From the NCBI GenBank assembly GCA_011037195.1, contig JAAEAF010002602.1:62001-126000 (forward strand): DNA of 64,000 nucleotides, given 5' to 3'. Both the position numbers and the translations under genes were made by a program. How positions within the stretch are numbered: the first letter of the stretch is position 1; every line of letters begins with the position of its first letter. Below, piece by piece: positions 49,101-59,666 of this stretch. The stretch comes from Triatoma infestans. Taxonomy: Eukaryota > Arthropoda > Insecta > Hemiptera > Reduviidae. The notes beneath the pieces were generated by a model. That model saw nothing but the letters and a program-made list of their open reading frames with translations, ran no database searches and had not been told where the DNA came from.

Positions 49101-52100
49101 CGGGCAAATAGTTTTACTGCTTCTACAAACGCGTGCACTGGACCCACATATCTTCTAGCTATAACATTTCCTTCAGCAGAAACTGCTGGCCTTAATAATA
49201 TAAGCAAACCCACACCTATTGCACATACTACTGATAGCACTGTGCTAACTAACCATCGAGTATGATGGTCTATTTTGGATTTTCCTTGGAACACCATATA
49301 AACATAAAAGTTTCCAATCAGCATACTGAAAAAAAAAAAATTACAATTATTTTATTTTATTTACAATATTCATAAGATTATAATTTATATTAATAAATAT
49401 TATTGGTTAATAAATTTAAGTAGAAATATCATGCACGAAAATTGACTTCAACAGTTAACATATACGTAAAAGATAATGTAATTTAGCGGTCATATTGTAT
49501 ACATACACAATGCCTGGACATATTGAGATTGTTATGTTTAATAGGTTTTGTGGTAATTTCAGATTTTAGAATTTGATATTTCCCATGAAATACACGTTTT
49601 GATTCCAACAAAAAGATTCTAGTAAGAGGAAGTATTGTAGTTGTGTCAAATTTTCGTTATCGAGTTTTCACCGGAAATATCCGTTTTGAGGTCCCCTGAG
49701 TCCAAAAAAGTGGTTTTTAACAAATGGTCTGTGTGTGTGTGTGTGTGTGTATGTATGTGAACAGCATAGCTCAAAAACGAAAAATCGTAGAAAGTTTTAA
49801 CTTGATATTCCGTTTAGGTATCACCATGGCATCTGACAGTGGGTCATCTTTACTTGTTTTTTTTACATTTTTGCGTTTTTCTCAAAAAAGGGTCCGACGA
49901 CTTTCTTTAAACTTGGTATATCAACAAAACATACAAAGAGCTATAACTTTTATTTGAAATGTTTCTCTGGGAAAATTCATTTAAGGGCAGTTATGAGGGA
50001 GGGGTGGGGTTAGGTTTTCATCTAAAGTTCTTAAGTACTATTTCAGTTTATCAAACAATTCTATCACCTAAATAACGTTAATTAGAATTGAATATGTTGT
50101 TGAAATTCCGAGTTTCCAAAAAATCGGATAACGGGAAGTGCTTTTATAATTACCACTTTATTAAATGATTTTTTCACTTTTCGCGATTTTCTCAAAAATA
50201 TCTCCGACGATTTCCTTGAAACTTCGTATATAAACTAAACATACAAAGATCTACAACTTTTATTTAAAACATTTCTCTGGGAAAATTCATTTCAAGGACA
50301 GTTATCGTGGAGGGGTGGGGTTATGTTTTTCTCTAAAGTGCTATCATAGTTGATTATACAATTCTATCATCCAAACAAAAATTAATCAAAAATAAATAGA
50401 TGGCTAAGATTCTGAGTTTCAAGATAATTAGTAAACCGGAAGTGCGGTTTTACTGGACAGTTTTCGACAAATTGTCATTAAATTTGGTACACAAACTATA
50501 AAATTTGACAATTGTAATTTTGATAACTGGAGTAAGAGAAAGTTGCGTGAGTCTTTCACACCAGATTTTTTGGTATAAGTCTTGAAGTTATTGATGATAC
50601 TGTAGGAGGGCCCTCTCGAATTTGGTGGAGCTCTTTTGTGTGTGTGTGTCTGTGTGTTTTGTTTAAATATGAATTTATTAATAGTAAAAATAACCCAAAG
50701 TGGCAGAAAGTTTAAACTGCGTATTTTGTATTTGTAATGCAAACATGGCTATCGTCACGGGGAGTTTAGGGTCAAAAATCCATCGACATGCCATTTATAG
50801 CACATGTACGGTTCCACGGAATATGAAAGATAACGTGTAATAAAATCTCGGATTCGAAGAAAATGTTTCAGGGAATTCAGTGAGAATTGCAGGGAGATAT
50901 TCACTGCTATGAATGTTTCACATCTACATTTCAATTTTGTATTACTACAGCAAGAGGAATTATTTGCATCTGTCAGATTTCGGAAATAAGTTTTGAGATC
51001 TTTTACTCTTACATTGTTGCTTGTGATCTAAATAAAACAACAAAAAAGGAATACAATATTATAATTTGATTTTCTGCAAGACATACAAAGATTTCTTCAA
51101 AATCTGTCAGCAGGACATTGCTACTTTACTGATTGTTTTTTATTTATTTATTCAGTTTTAGCTACTTTATATGTGTGTAGAAACTATATCAATATATAAA
51201 TATAAATAAATAGAAAGAAAATAATGTGATAGCTAATATGAACAAAATTCTTCGACTGAATAACATATATCTATAATTAAATTATTTCAGAAAATAAGAA
51301 CTATTGAATTTCTTTTTCTAGTATTATAAACTTTGGATCTGTGCAAACATTTGAGATTGATTGCTTTTTTTCACAATGTGAAGATTGTGAAATAGTTACA
51401 GGATGGGCACAGTTAAATATACATACTGGATGTCTGTCATATTTGTTTAAAATATTTATCGATGAAAATTAATTTCCAGGGACGTCTTTCCATTTAAAGG
51501 TGTCATTACAATATTTTTTTTTGTTGCAAAATATCTGTCAATTGAAAGATCAGAGCATAGAAAAATCTCTGTGTTTTTAAAACAAATTTTTACAATCACT
51601 AAATTTTTTTTAAAACATATTTTAGTAATAACAAGGTAATTGGCTAATATATGTTACCTGCATTGAAGAAGTGCCCAAAATATACCAGAATTTCTGGCCA
51701 TTGTGTTGTCATCAGAATTTAAGGTAAGGTAGTTACCCTGACCAGTCCAAATCATTGATGCTCCAATACCAATTATTATAGAAACTAAATATAGCAACCA
51801 TGTTTTGGGCCAAAGAAAGGATGCAATGAATATTCTGTTAAAAGTAATAGCATTAATAATAAAGAACTATTTAGTTTTTAAAAAATAAAATAATTTCAAT
51901 AACTATATCATAATAAAGTGTCCAAATTTTATAACTAAATGTAAAAAAAAGCTGACAAGATAACAATACACTCGCATACAACATTTCACGACAAATTGAT
52001 ACAAATCAATCAATCCTACAAGAACCACTGAATGGGATACTTGCACACATCATTGTATTATTTACAGACAAGAACTTACAGGTAGAATACATTTTGTATT

Positions 52101-52547
52101 GGACCTGTATAATAATAAAAAGTAAAAGAAATGTCAAAAATATAGTCTCCAAAAAAGGGTAGAAAACTTTACTTATAAGTTAATAGAAACCAATTCTGTT
52201 AAAATGGACAAAAAAATCTTGGATTGGAACAGTGACTATACTTTCTTTCATAGAATCACTTAAAAAAATCCTAATCTTTAAGTCATTCTTTAAAAAAAAA
52301 AAATTTTCAAATCAGAGTTATAATGAAGCATAAAACTTAATATTGTACTGCTTATTTATTATGAAAAATACACTTACAAATAAGTAATGCCTCCTAAAAT
52401 CATAGATATCCTTGGACCTATTCCACCAATAATGGATGGTGCTAACCAATTTCCAACAGCCAACATTCCATAGATAATTCCCAAAGAAATAAAGGCATCA
52501 CCGGTAAATGAAGGATCATCAGCGTGGACGGAATCTAATATTGTTTT
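46154..52547 (-). CDS. MFSD11: UNC93-like protein MFSD11, seven coding exons (first exon not found)
   Basis: Multi-pass membrane protein of the major facilitator superfamily, UNC93 branch; the transported substrate of MFSD11 is not known to me. Exons on the minus strand: 52547-52378, 51834-51658, 49325-49060, 48743-48618, 47719-47551, 47454-47319, 46321-46154, with a TAG stop at 46156-46154. All joins are GT-AG and in phase, giving 403 aa (mammalian MFSD11 about 449). Family marks: DAFISLGIIYGMLAVGNWLA, WTGQGNYLTLNSDDNT, ARNSGIFWALLQCS, LVGLSGIFIGVGEIVGGVIF, RWGRSPIVLLGFVVHV, LLGFADSCYNTQI and FAIFKFTQSIAAAIAF. Exon 52547 starts in phase 0 at Lys-Thr-Ile-Leu, about where residue 33-36 should be, so one upstream exon with the first transmembrane helix is missing; it is either beyond 64000 or unrecognised. 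Introns hold at least one repeat copy. Confidence 0.93.
49612..50560 (+). repeat. Near-complete copy of the ~950-bp interspersed repeat family
   Basis: Begins agtaagaggaagtattgtag, then 'caaattttcg', 'gagttttcaccggaaatatc', a GT run (49727-49750), 'gcatagctcaaaaacgaaaa', 'aacttgatattccgtttagg', two 'acatttctctggg'-type segments each followed by a G-rich 'gaggggtggggtta', and ends gtaagagaaagttgcgtgag then tctttcacaccag. It is co-linear with 17845-18795 with many substitutions. It lies in the MFSD11 intron between 51658 and 49325, on the opposite strand to the gene. Confidence 0.8.
50940..51130 (+). repeat. Short fragment of the ~950-bp repeat family
   Basis: Contains 'agcaagaggaattatttgca', 'gtcagatttcggaaataagt' and 'tttgagatc', in family order. 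It is weak and probably old. MFSD11 intron. Confidence 0.4.
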
Positions 52548-52754
52548 CTGAAAGAAAAGATATGTATAAAATAATGGTGAAATGAAAGTAGTCATAATTT
52601 GAAGAAATTTGATGAACACAATAATTGGCTTTAGTATATGACTTAGGTAGCTTAAATATAGATAATTTCCTAACCAAATTTCCATATTTTATTTTCATGA
52701 TTAATTTCGTACCCGAGAAATAGTTATTGGTCAAATAATTCATAACAATGTGTG

Positions 52755-53300
52755 TGAGTCTGTTTAACAGAATATCTCAAAAACAAAAAAAATCGCCGGA
52801 ACCTTAAACTTGGTATACCGTTTAGGTACTACAACCGCATCAGACATGAATCTTTCAGGCAGAATCCATCAACTGGACTTGTGACTTTATTGAATGCCTT
52901 TTTCAGTTGTTCGCGATTTTCTCGACGATGGCGACAACGAATTTTTTTTTTAAACTTCATACACTATCTACACACTTAAATAAATACCTATAATTTTTAT
53001 TTGCAACATTTTTTGGGGGGGGTTCTGAGGGAACATTAGGTTTTACCAACTAAATAATATTATTATACATTAGAACCATTGATGGAATTTCAAAGTACGA
53101 CTTTGGTTTTCGAGAGTTTTTTTTTGAGTTTTCTTGAAAACGGCGGTGACGATTATCTTTAAACTTGATATGCTCATTACAAAGGTAAAAATGTATGACT
53201 TTTATTTAACACATTTTTATAAAAAAAACAACATTGATTTTAGACGGGTTTTGGCGGCTTCGCAGGCTTTGTGGCTTTAAATTTCAAATGCTATTTGACT
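52755..53300 (+). repeat. Partial copy of the ~950-bp repeat family
   Basis: Starts within the family at 'gtgtgtgagtctgtttaaca', followed by 'tatctcaaaaacaaaaaaaa'-like sequence, 'aaacttggtataccgtttag', 'catcagacatgaatc', 'cgcgattttctcgacgatgg' and a later repeat of 'tcttgaaaacggcggtgacg'. It lies just upstream of the first MFSD11 exon found. Confidence 0.65.
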
Positions 53301-53404
53301 TCCATCAATGCTATTAACGCTGTCTTGTGGACAACAATCTAACTACATTGAAATGACTATCTGAACCAAGGGTGCCATACCAGCATTTTTAACTTCACAC
53401 TTCT

Positions 53405-53950
53405 ATATTATCTACGATTTTATCCGACACAGCATGCTTCATTTTGTTTGTAACCGGTTTCGGATACTCATCCAACGTTAGGGTAAGGCTATCTAAACGT
53501 ACAGACTTCAACTTTACGTTTCTGACCTGCACCAGACTCACTGATTGGTATACTGAAGGTTATATGGTTATATACACATATGTATGCACGTTCTATTTCA
53601 GCAAAAAGATTATTTTAATTTTAAATTACCTTATACCATGTTTAATTTTTTAATAATAATTAAAATAATTTAAGTAACACATAATTCTTTTTATGTGCTT
53701 AAATACACATGCATACACACACCTTTAACCATATCCCACTAACCATATCGCAGTCACCGAGTGTGGTGCGTGACAGAAATGTAAAGTTAAGATCAACTCT
53801 CTCTATACGTATTGATGAATATCAAAATACGATGGATGGCTACTCATATCTGACGATGAATCCGTATCCAAAACACCATAGAACCAACAAAATGAAGCGT
53901 GCTACTAAGATGGATAAAATCTTAGCTGTCACTTTTTGTATATATTGAAC
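53405..53950. mobile_element. Foldback repeat, copy 1 (two opposing arms)
   Basis: The left arm (53425-53565) has the family order: gcatgcttcattttgtttgt, aaccggtttcggatactcat, ccaacgtta, and a cttcaactttacgtt end. The right arm (53745-53935) reads back through aatgtaaagttaagatcaac, a cgatggatg stretch, and ccatagaaccaacaaaatga then agcgtgctac. The spacer is about 180 bp, so the arms are worn and further apart than in the copies at 61-63 kb. Confidence 0.7.
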
Positions 53951-54469
53951 TAACAGTAGTAAGTAGGGTTGCCAGATCTAATATATTTTGTTATTATTGA
54001 TATATGATATAAGACTTTAAATATATGTCTAAAAATGATATATTTATCCGATCACTGCAATGATAACAATAATAATTCGCATTAGCGCGCTCATCTCGCG
54101 CCAAACAATCATCAGTGAACAAGTAGTGAATGCTGATTGGTTGATAGGAGTCTCGTTTATGGCTAATATGATAATGATATTATGATGATTATAGCAAATA
54201 AATAAATAAATATGTAAAATTCTTCTTTTTTTCTAGATTAAATAATAAAATTGAGATTTTCCTGTTTCGTTTGCTCTTTGTTTATCAGTATTTTTATTTA
54301 ATTTTTAACCTATCTCTTGCATTAATTGATGATAACATAAGCTTCATAATCTTATTTTGTTTACAATCACTTCAAAACTATCCAAAATAGTTCATTAAAT
54401 TATACATAGCTCACACTCATTCATTCCCTTTTATCAGCGGTAACCACGGATATTATAAGATATTAAAAC
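53951..54469. other. Intergenic, nothing recognisable
   Basis: AT-rich, with TA-rich words (for example 'atatatgatataagacttt' near 54000). No frame or repeat end is supported. Confidence 0.4.
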
Positions 54470-54870
54470 TATATTATAGGCTTAGTCCTTCGCCCCTTTT
54501 ACCATCAAGTGTATGGCATCAAGTTCTTCACTTAATATAATTCTTGAATTCAGCTTGGGCAGAAGACCAAGAGAAAGCTCATGCTTCTGAGCAGGGCTTT
54601 TAACATTATTAAGCCAAGCAGTTGTGCGACTTCCTCTTGGGCGGCCTCCCTTTGGTCGAGCTTTGTAGACTTGTCTAAGGAATTTAGAGCCATCCATTTG
54701 GATCCCAAGGCCAAATCATGGTAGTTGCGCATTGTGCACCCACTCCAGCAAGAGGGCTGATATTAAGGCTGGAAAGATGGCCTAATTTTTTTATCCTGTC
54801 ACGCTTCGTTTTTCCCACAACTCTTCGGAGATATCTCATTTCCTGAGCCTGACTTCCATAAAGAAACTTG
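54470..54870 (-). pseudogene. LINE 3'-terminal fragment (RTE-like ending)
   Basis: Minus-strand reading gives EMRYLRRVVGKTKRDRIKKL near 54840-54780 and, in another frame, KGGRPRGSRTTAWLNNVK near 54655-54600. This pair (a basic RDRI-type motif, then a GRPR...W motif close to the stop) closes many RTE-type and related reverse transcriptases. It is frameshifted and lacks the catalytic RT region. Confidence 0.65.
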
Positions 54871-55189
54871 GGTTTTCACAATTAAGGGCAACCGAACTGG
54901 CCAGGATTGTACAAGCAGAATGACTACTTGAATGACTTCAGAATGACTGTGCTACAATACAACTTGCTCGTTCGAGCGTTACATGGCGAGTAACTGAGAG
55001 TGGAGAAAATGCATAGGTTACCGCCCCTCTTTACTCTTAGGACACAGCCTAATAAATTAGTAAATTATTATCAAGGTAGTTCAATACATTCTTCCAAATA
55101 AAATTATTGTACGCCGTTGGTAGCAAATTTGAATTTACACTAAATATCGAACATACACCATTTTCTAATGTCTAATATCATAATTATAA

Positions 55190-55420
55190 TGATTCTATTT
55201 TGTTATTAAAAACACACACACACACATATATATATAACCTGTAAAATAACCTTATAACCTCCCGCACATACAATCAACAAGTGTACTGTGTAACAAAGAC
55301 ATTAAGTTAAGTCAACTCTCTATATAAAGTTGAAAACTTTACTCTGATGATGGATGAAAATCCGAAACTGGTCAGAATCATCATAAATATTCATGCTACA
55401 AAGAATCAAATCCCAAAAGC
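55190..55420. mobile_element. Partial foldback repeat (one arm)
   Basis: An AC/AT microsatellite (55210-55240) is followed by 'cctcccgcacatacaatcaa', 'aacaaagacattaagttaag', 'tcaactctctatata', 'ctgatgatggatgaaaatcc', 'gaaactggtcagaatc' and 'attcatgctac', which is the right-arm order of the foldback family at 61-63 kb. Confidence 0.65.
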
Positions 55421-56169
55421 GATAGATATATTTATCTGATCAGTATATGAACACTGGTCACTGATAGTAAAATGAACTTTCAACAAAATTATTGTAGCCA
55501 TTTTCAAGAACATCGCAAAAACCTGATGGAAAAAAACATTCACTAAAGTCGCTATACAGATAGATGGATTTTGTCTAAAGCTTTATTGTCCAGTTGCTGT
55601 GGTGGTATTATTTTTGCAGAGTATATTTTATATCTTAAAACTATTGGCTACGAATTCCTTCCTAACTTTGCTGTTTTAGTTTTCCTGATTAATTTTAACA
55701 AAACAAATATTTATTTTATTCTTTTTGACGTCCCAATCAAACCGTACCTTATTTTTTTCGTATAGATTCTGTTCATTCGCGACCTATGTTTGTTTGGATC
55801 AACATACTTCCATAAAATTTGTTACTTTAGAGAGAATGAGTTCAGTATTATCAATGATATGCATGATATTGTTAAATATATCATGAAACAAGTGTTCCAC
55901 TTTAATTGAGATAACAAATGACAATACATTTCCCTCTGATTGTCCCCTGCGAATAGAGAAGAATGATATAAATAGAATGATTGATTTAGATGGTCATATA
56001 TTTTTTTTTCAATAATCATAAAAAATTAACAGCCGAAGTTTCTTTATAAAGAGAGTGAATATATAAACTCAAGGTCTGATCTAAAGTGATAACACTTTTT
56101 TATTCAAACCGGATGAAAATAAGTTGTATTGTTTGAAATCATACAGAGTGTTGTTGATTTCGATTTTTT
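55421..56169. other. Intergenic, nothing recognisable
   Basis: AT-rich sequence without a supported frame. The short open frames at 55571-55765 and 55822-56019 are rich in Phe, Ile and Tyr from base composition alone. Confidence 0.4.
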
Positions 56170-56330
56170 ACTTTCTAATAAAGAGGAAATATTGCGATCA
56201 AGTCTATTCAAAATTGAGGTTTTGGACAAAATCTATCAACCGGAAGTGCATTTTGTGTTTTTGTTTTTCGTGAGTTTTTCAAAACGATTTTAAACTTAGA
56301 TTTTTTTTCAAATTTTCCTCAATGCTAAGG
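56170..56330 (+). repeat. Short fragment of the ~950-bp repeat family
   Basis: Contains 'aaagaggaaatattgcgatc', 'caaaattgaggttttggac', 'atctatcaaccggaagtgca' and 'cgtgagtttttcaaaacga', in family order. Confidence 0.6.
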
Positions 56331-56344
56331 TTTTCCTCACCCAA

Positions 56345-56870
56345 ACAATTCTTTTAACTTCTCTTTCCATATAATTCGATCCTCCGAATCTGTTTCCCAC
56401 GTCCTTCGATGCTCTCTTACATCTGCCATCCACCTCTTCCTGGGTATGCCTCTTTTTCTCCTTCCCTCGGCTTCCCAATTAAGGATCTCTTTGCCCAATC
56501 TTCCTTCCTCCATTCTATGTTAACCTGGCAAAAACCATCTCAATTTCATTTCCTCCACCTTTTGCAACATTGTACATTTAACATCTATTTCTTTCCTTAT
56601 TTTCTATTCTGGATTTACATGCTGCCCTACTCCAAAAATCCATCTTCTTGCTTAATGCCTTATCTAAAGTCCAGGTCTTTGACCCACATAGTAGTATGCT
56701 CTGGACCAAGCTGGTATCGTTATTTTCGTGCTGTTCAGAATATTCCCACTCCAGACTACATAGCAATTGCCTTCTTAGCACTTATATTTCTTTCTAAAAG
56801 TCTCTGCCCACCACACCGTACCATACTAACTAGGACCGTAATGGAACCACACCTGCAAACTATTATTCTT
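56345..56870 (-). pseudogene. LINE fragment, C-terminal part (RTE-like)
   Basis: Minus-strand translation, with breaks: SILLCGSKTWTLDKALSKKM near 56690, ACKSRIENKERN near 56600, then EGRLGKEILNWEAEGRRK and GIPRKRWMADVREHRRTW near 56440-56390, ending KEKLKELFG. The YGSETWTL-type and PRKRW.DDV-type motifs are standard in this class of LINE. Clearly inactive. Confidence 0.75.
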
Positions 56871-57199
56871 TGTATTGTTAATATCAAACCAATACCTACT
56901 AGACCGTTCGTGCTATGATCGTACCCTCAACAATTTGACGGAACGAATATTTTGCAGGAAACGGTGCGCTACCAAACCAGGGTACGCGGATGGCCCACTG
57001 CGTTGTTGTTGCGTATGGTCTCCGTTATAACCGCGTATGCTTCGCGTTGTTATCCCTGTCATGTTTCAAAGTTTAGTTCTTTACTAGTCCGCATGAACAG
57101 GAAAATGGATAATGTACAACAACCGACAAAACGGAAAACCAAACAGGTACAATACGGTTATCATACGTATAGATCACTGTTGATTCGTGGCAGGTGCAT

Positions 57200-57212
57200 A
57201 GATAGTGATCGG
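57200..57212. repeat. 5' copy of a 13-bp LINE target-site duplication
   Basis: AGATAGTGATCGG, repeated exactly at 58326-58338 on the other side of the LINE fragment. Confidence 0.85.
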
Positions 57213-58325
57213 GTCTGCCTTCGGATATAATGACTCCTAGACCCTTCAAAGTCTTGATAGTAGACAGAGGAGTATGGAAGAACGGGCCGCCAATTACAGG
57301 CGAATCTATGTGGCACACGGACGGGTCTAAGATGGAAGATGGAGTGGGAGCCGGCGTGTATGGGGCTCATCCGAGATGTAATATCTCGATGAGCCTGGGA
57401 AGACTAGCCACGGTTTTTCGGGCAGAGCTAGTCGCGATTACCATCTGCGCCGCCGAAATAAGAAGACGGGGAGTGTATAACTCCAGAGTCGTCATTTATT
57501 CGTATAGCCAGGCTGCTCTGCGGGCAATATACTCGTGGGAGATCAGCTCAAGGCTGGTGTGGGATTGACTAGGTGCACTCAGGGAAATTAGTAGCCATAA
57601 TAAGGTCTTCCTAGATTGGGTACCTGGGCACTCGGGTTATAGAGGCAATGAGGCAGCGGACCGTCTGGCCCGGGAGGGTTCAATCAGACCACTGATCGGG
57701 CCGGAGCCGTTCTGTGGCGTCTCAAGATGCCTCAGGAGTGCATCCATTAGGACATGGACGCAGGACCGATCAAGGGAATGGTGGGTCAAAACTCTAGGCC
57801 AGAGGCAGGTGAAAACGTTTATTCTTAGCCACTCGCCCAAGCTAACTGCGGAATTACTCCAATTAGGCCGGGTGGCCATGAGGATAGCAGTTGGCGTTCT
57901 CACTGGCCATTGTAGACTTAACAAGCACATGCATCGCATGGGCCTGGCAACGGATAGCCTGTGTAGGTTTTGTCAGGAAGAAGAGGAGACGGCGCTGCAC
58001 GTGGTATGTCAGTGCGAGGGGCTGGTCTGGCTAAGGTACCGCCTCTTTGGTAAAGAGAAGCTGGTGCCAACAAGCCTCAGCCGGGGCCCCCTCTCGGACC
58101 TATTAAGTCTTTAAGGCAAGCAGGACTCGAGAGGGTGCTCTGATGGCAGGTGCTCTAATTGACCACCTGGGAGCCCCCCCCCAACTCCACAGTCCGATGA
58201 AGGACAGGACTGGGGAAGGGCCTCCTACTATGGGGCGTGCCACAATAGATCCATGGGGTGTCGCGGTGGCGCAGGCTGAAGAGCCAATCCCCCCCATTAG
58301 AATCTAATCTAATCTAATCTAATCT
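57213..58325 (+). mobile_element. 5'-truncated LINE insertion with RNase H, bounded by a 13-bp duplication
   Basis: Contains the last part of a LINE protein: RNase H pieces HTDGSKMEDGVGAGVYG, VFRAELVAITIC, SQAALRAIYSWEISSRLVWD, then (after a single stop at 57566) DWVPGHSGYRGNEAADRLAR and PLIGPEPFCGVSR, and finally GVLTGHCRLNKHMHRMGL with the knuckle CRFCQEEEETALHVVCQC and a stop near 58112. The fourth-position serine in IYSYSQ replaces the usual aspartate (IxSDSQ). The 3' UTR ends in (AATCT)n at 58296-58325. The exact 13-bp flanks mark this as a genuine truncated insertion, probably fairly recent. It shares RNase H features with the element at 12347-17393 but has a different tail. Confidence 0.88.
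58296..58325 (+). repeat. (AATCT)n LINE tail
   Basis: About five tandem AATCT/TAATC units form the 3' end of the truncated LINE, just before the target duplication. Confidence 0.9.
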
Positions 58326-58338
58326 AGATAGTGATCGG

Positions 58339-58575
58339 AGTGCCTTGCACGTTCCTATTACGGCCCTAGTATGGCACGGTATAGTGGGCAGACACCTTAA
58401 TATGCCACTCCTAGTAGAAGCATCTTTACTTATGATGGTGCCCAAATATTTAAATTTGCAACACGTTTTAATCCTTAAATCCCCAATTATGGTTGGATCA
58501 TAAGTAAAGATGCTTCTACTAGTGATCACTTATGAGATCGCCTGCGTTTCTTGTTGGCATACATATATTTCATTT
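58339..58575 (-). pseudogene. LINE reverse transcriptase fragment, split by a younger LINE
   Basis: Minus-strand translation shows CKFKYLGTIISKDASTRSGI, equivalent to the KYLGxxL region that follows the RT palm in RTE-like elements. Because 57200-57212 and 58326-58338 are target duplications, this fragment was once contiguous with the DNA left of 57200. It contains a 26-bp perfect inverted repeat (58411-58436 and 58497-58522). Confidence 0.6.
58411..58522. repeat. Perfect 26-bp inverted repeat with 60-bp spacer
   Basis: The left arm begins ctagtagaagcatctttact and ends at tatgat (58436). The right arm (58497-58522) is its exact reverse complement. Part of the right-hand arm lies within the LINE RT-like reading frame, so this is more likely a local inverted duplication than an original feature of the LINE. 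Confidence 0.88.
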
Positions 58576-58639
58576 TATCGGCGTTGATGTGTCTATTCCT
58601 CATTTCCTTTTCACACATAAAAACCTATCAAAATAAAAT

Positions 58640-58790
58640 TATTTACACACATAAATACTTAACACTTTTATCTGTTACATTTTTCCGGAAAAAATCAATT
58701 TTTTTTAAGTGGTTTTGGGGGGAACAATAGCGTTAAGCTTTCGTCTAAAGTACCACTTCAGTACAACGTATAGTTTTACTATCTTTATAA
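58640..58790 (+). repeat. Short fragment of the ~950-bp repeat family
   Basis: Contains 'cacttttatctgttacattt', 'ttccggaaaaaatc', 'gggggaacaatagcg' and 'tcgtctaaagtaccacttca', matching the second half of the family. Confidence 0.55.
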
Positions 58791-59403
58791 TAATATTCAG
58801 GGTCAATGGCCACTTGGAGGTCAGTCAAATCATTAAAGAGGTCTGGACTCTTCACAACTGTCTAGTTAGCCAGAGTTGTTTATGATATAATTGGTGCTTT
58901 TAATGTACATAAACATACTGGAATGATTTTGATGGACATCCGAAGCGCGTTTGACACTGTCTGGCACACTGGTATAATATGCAAGATGATTGAATATAGT
59001 TTTCCTTCATTTATATAGGTTTTGTTAATTCTTATTTAAACAATAGAAAATTTCAGGTTAATTTTCATTCATCTTTGTCCCAGCCTTGCAAGGCATCTGC
59101 TGGAGTTCTTCAGGGATCAATAAAAGGACCGGTATTTTTCTTAATTTATTTTAATTTGCTACCAGTACCTAAGGATGTCAAAATGGCCCGTACGCAGATG
59201 ATATCGCTATCTATGCTTCGTCCTGACGACTAGATACCATAGTAAATAGACTTTCTAATGCAATATTAGTCATTGAAAGGTTTTGCATTAAGTGGAAAAT
59301 TAAAATAAATCCCGAGAAAACTATGGCCATTCTTTTTTCAAAACGCAGGCCGGTGTTGTATCGACATGTTATCTTTAGGGGACAGACTGTGTGCCTTGGT
59401 GTG

Positions 59404-59413
59404 CTACTGTTAA
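59404..59413. repeat. 5'-side target duplication of the SINE
   Basis: CTACTGTTAA, repeated exactly at 59667-59676 on the other side of the SINE. Confidence 0.85.
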
Positions 59414-59666
59414 GTAAACCCTATGGCGCAACAGCCCATGAAGGACCAGGCTCGCCGGACGGCGATTTGAATGGGTGACGTGTGGTAAGCACGCCGCAGT
59501 TCCCACGCCGTTTAGTTCCGGCCTTCGCTACCTAGGGCGCTACTCATTGTAGCTTTCCACTTTTTTCACGATGCTGGGTCAACACCGACTTTGCCCTCAC
59601 GGGACTTGAACCCTGAATTCTCGCACGAAAGGCGAGTGCGCTAGCCACTAGACCAACGCGTGAAGA
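59414..59666 (-). mobile_element. tRNA-Glu-derived SINE inserted in the Jockey-like remnant
   Basis: The minus strand starts with a tRNA-like head: box A TGGTCTAGTGG (59655-59645) followed by ctagcgc, an anticodon-arm-like CTCGC-CTTTCGT-GCGAG that would expose TTC (Glu), and box B GGTTCAAGTCC (59612-59602). The TGGTCTAGTGGCTAG start is characteristic of tRNA-Glu. The acceptor and T stems do not pair well, so it is not a working tRNA. About 180 bp of unrelated body follows, ending at 59414. It is flanked by the 10-bp duplication CTACTGTTAA and splits a LINE frame at the KYLG-like motif. Confidence 0.9.

Noticed and set aside
59592..59662. Functional tRNA-Glu gene
   Set aside because: Boxes A and B are present, but the acceptor and T stems do not pair and the sequence continues into a SINE body with a target duplication.
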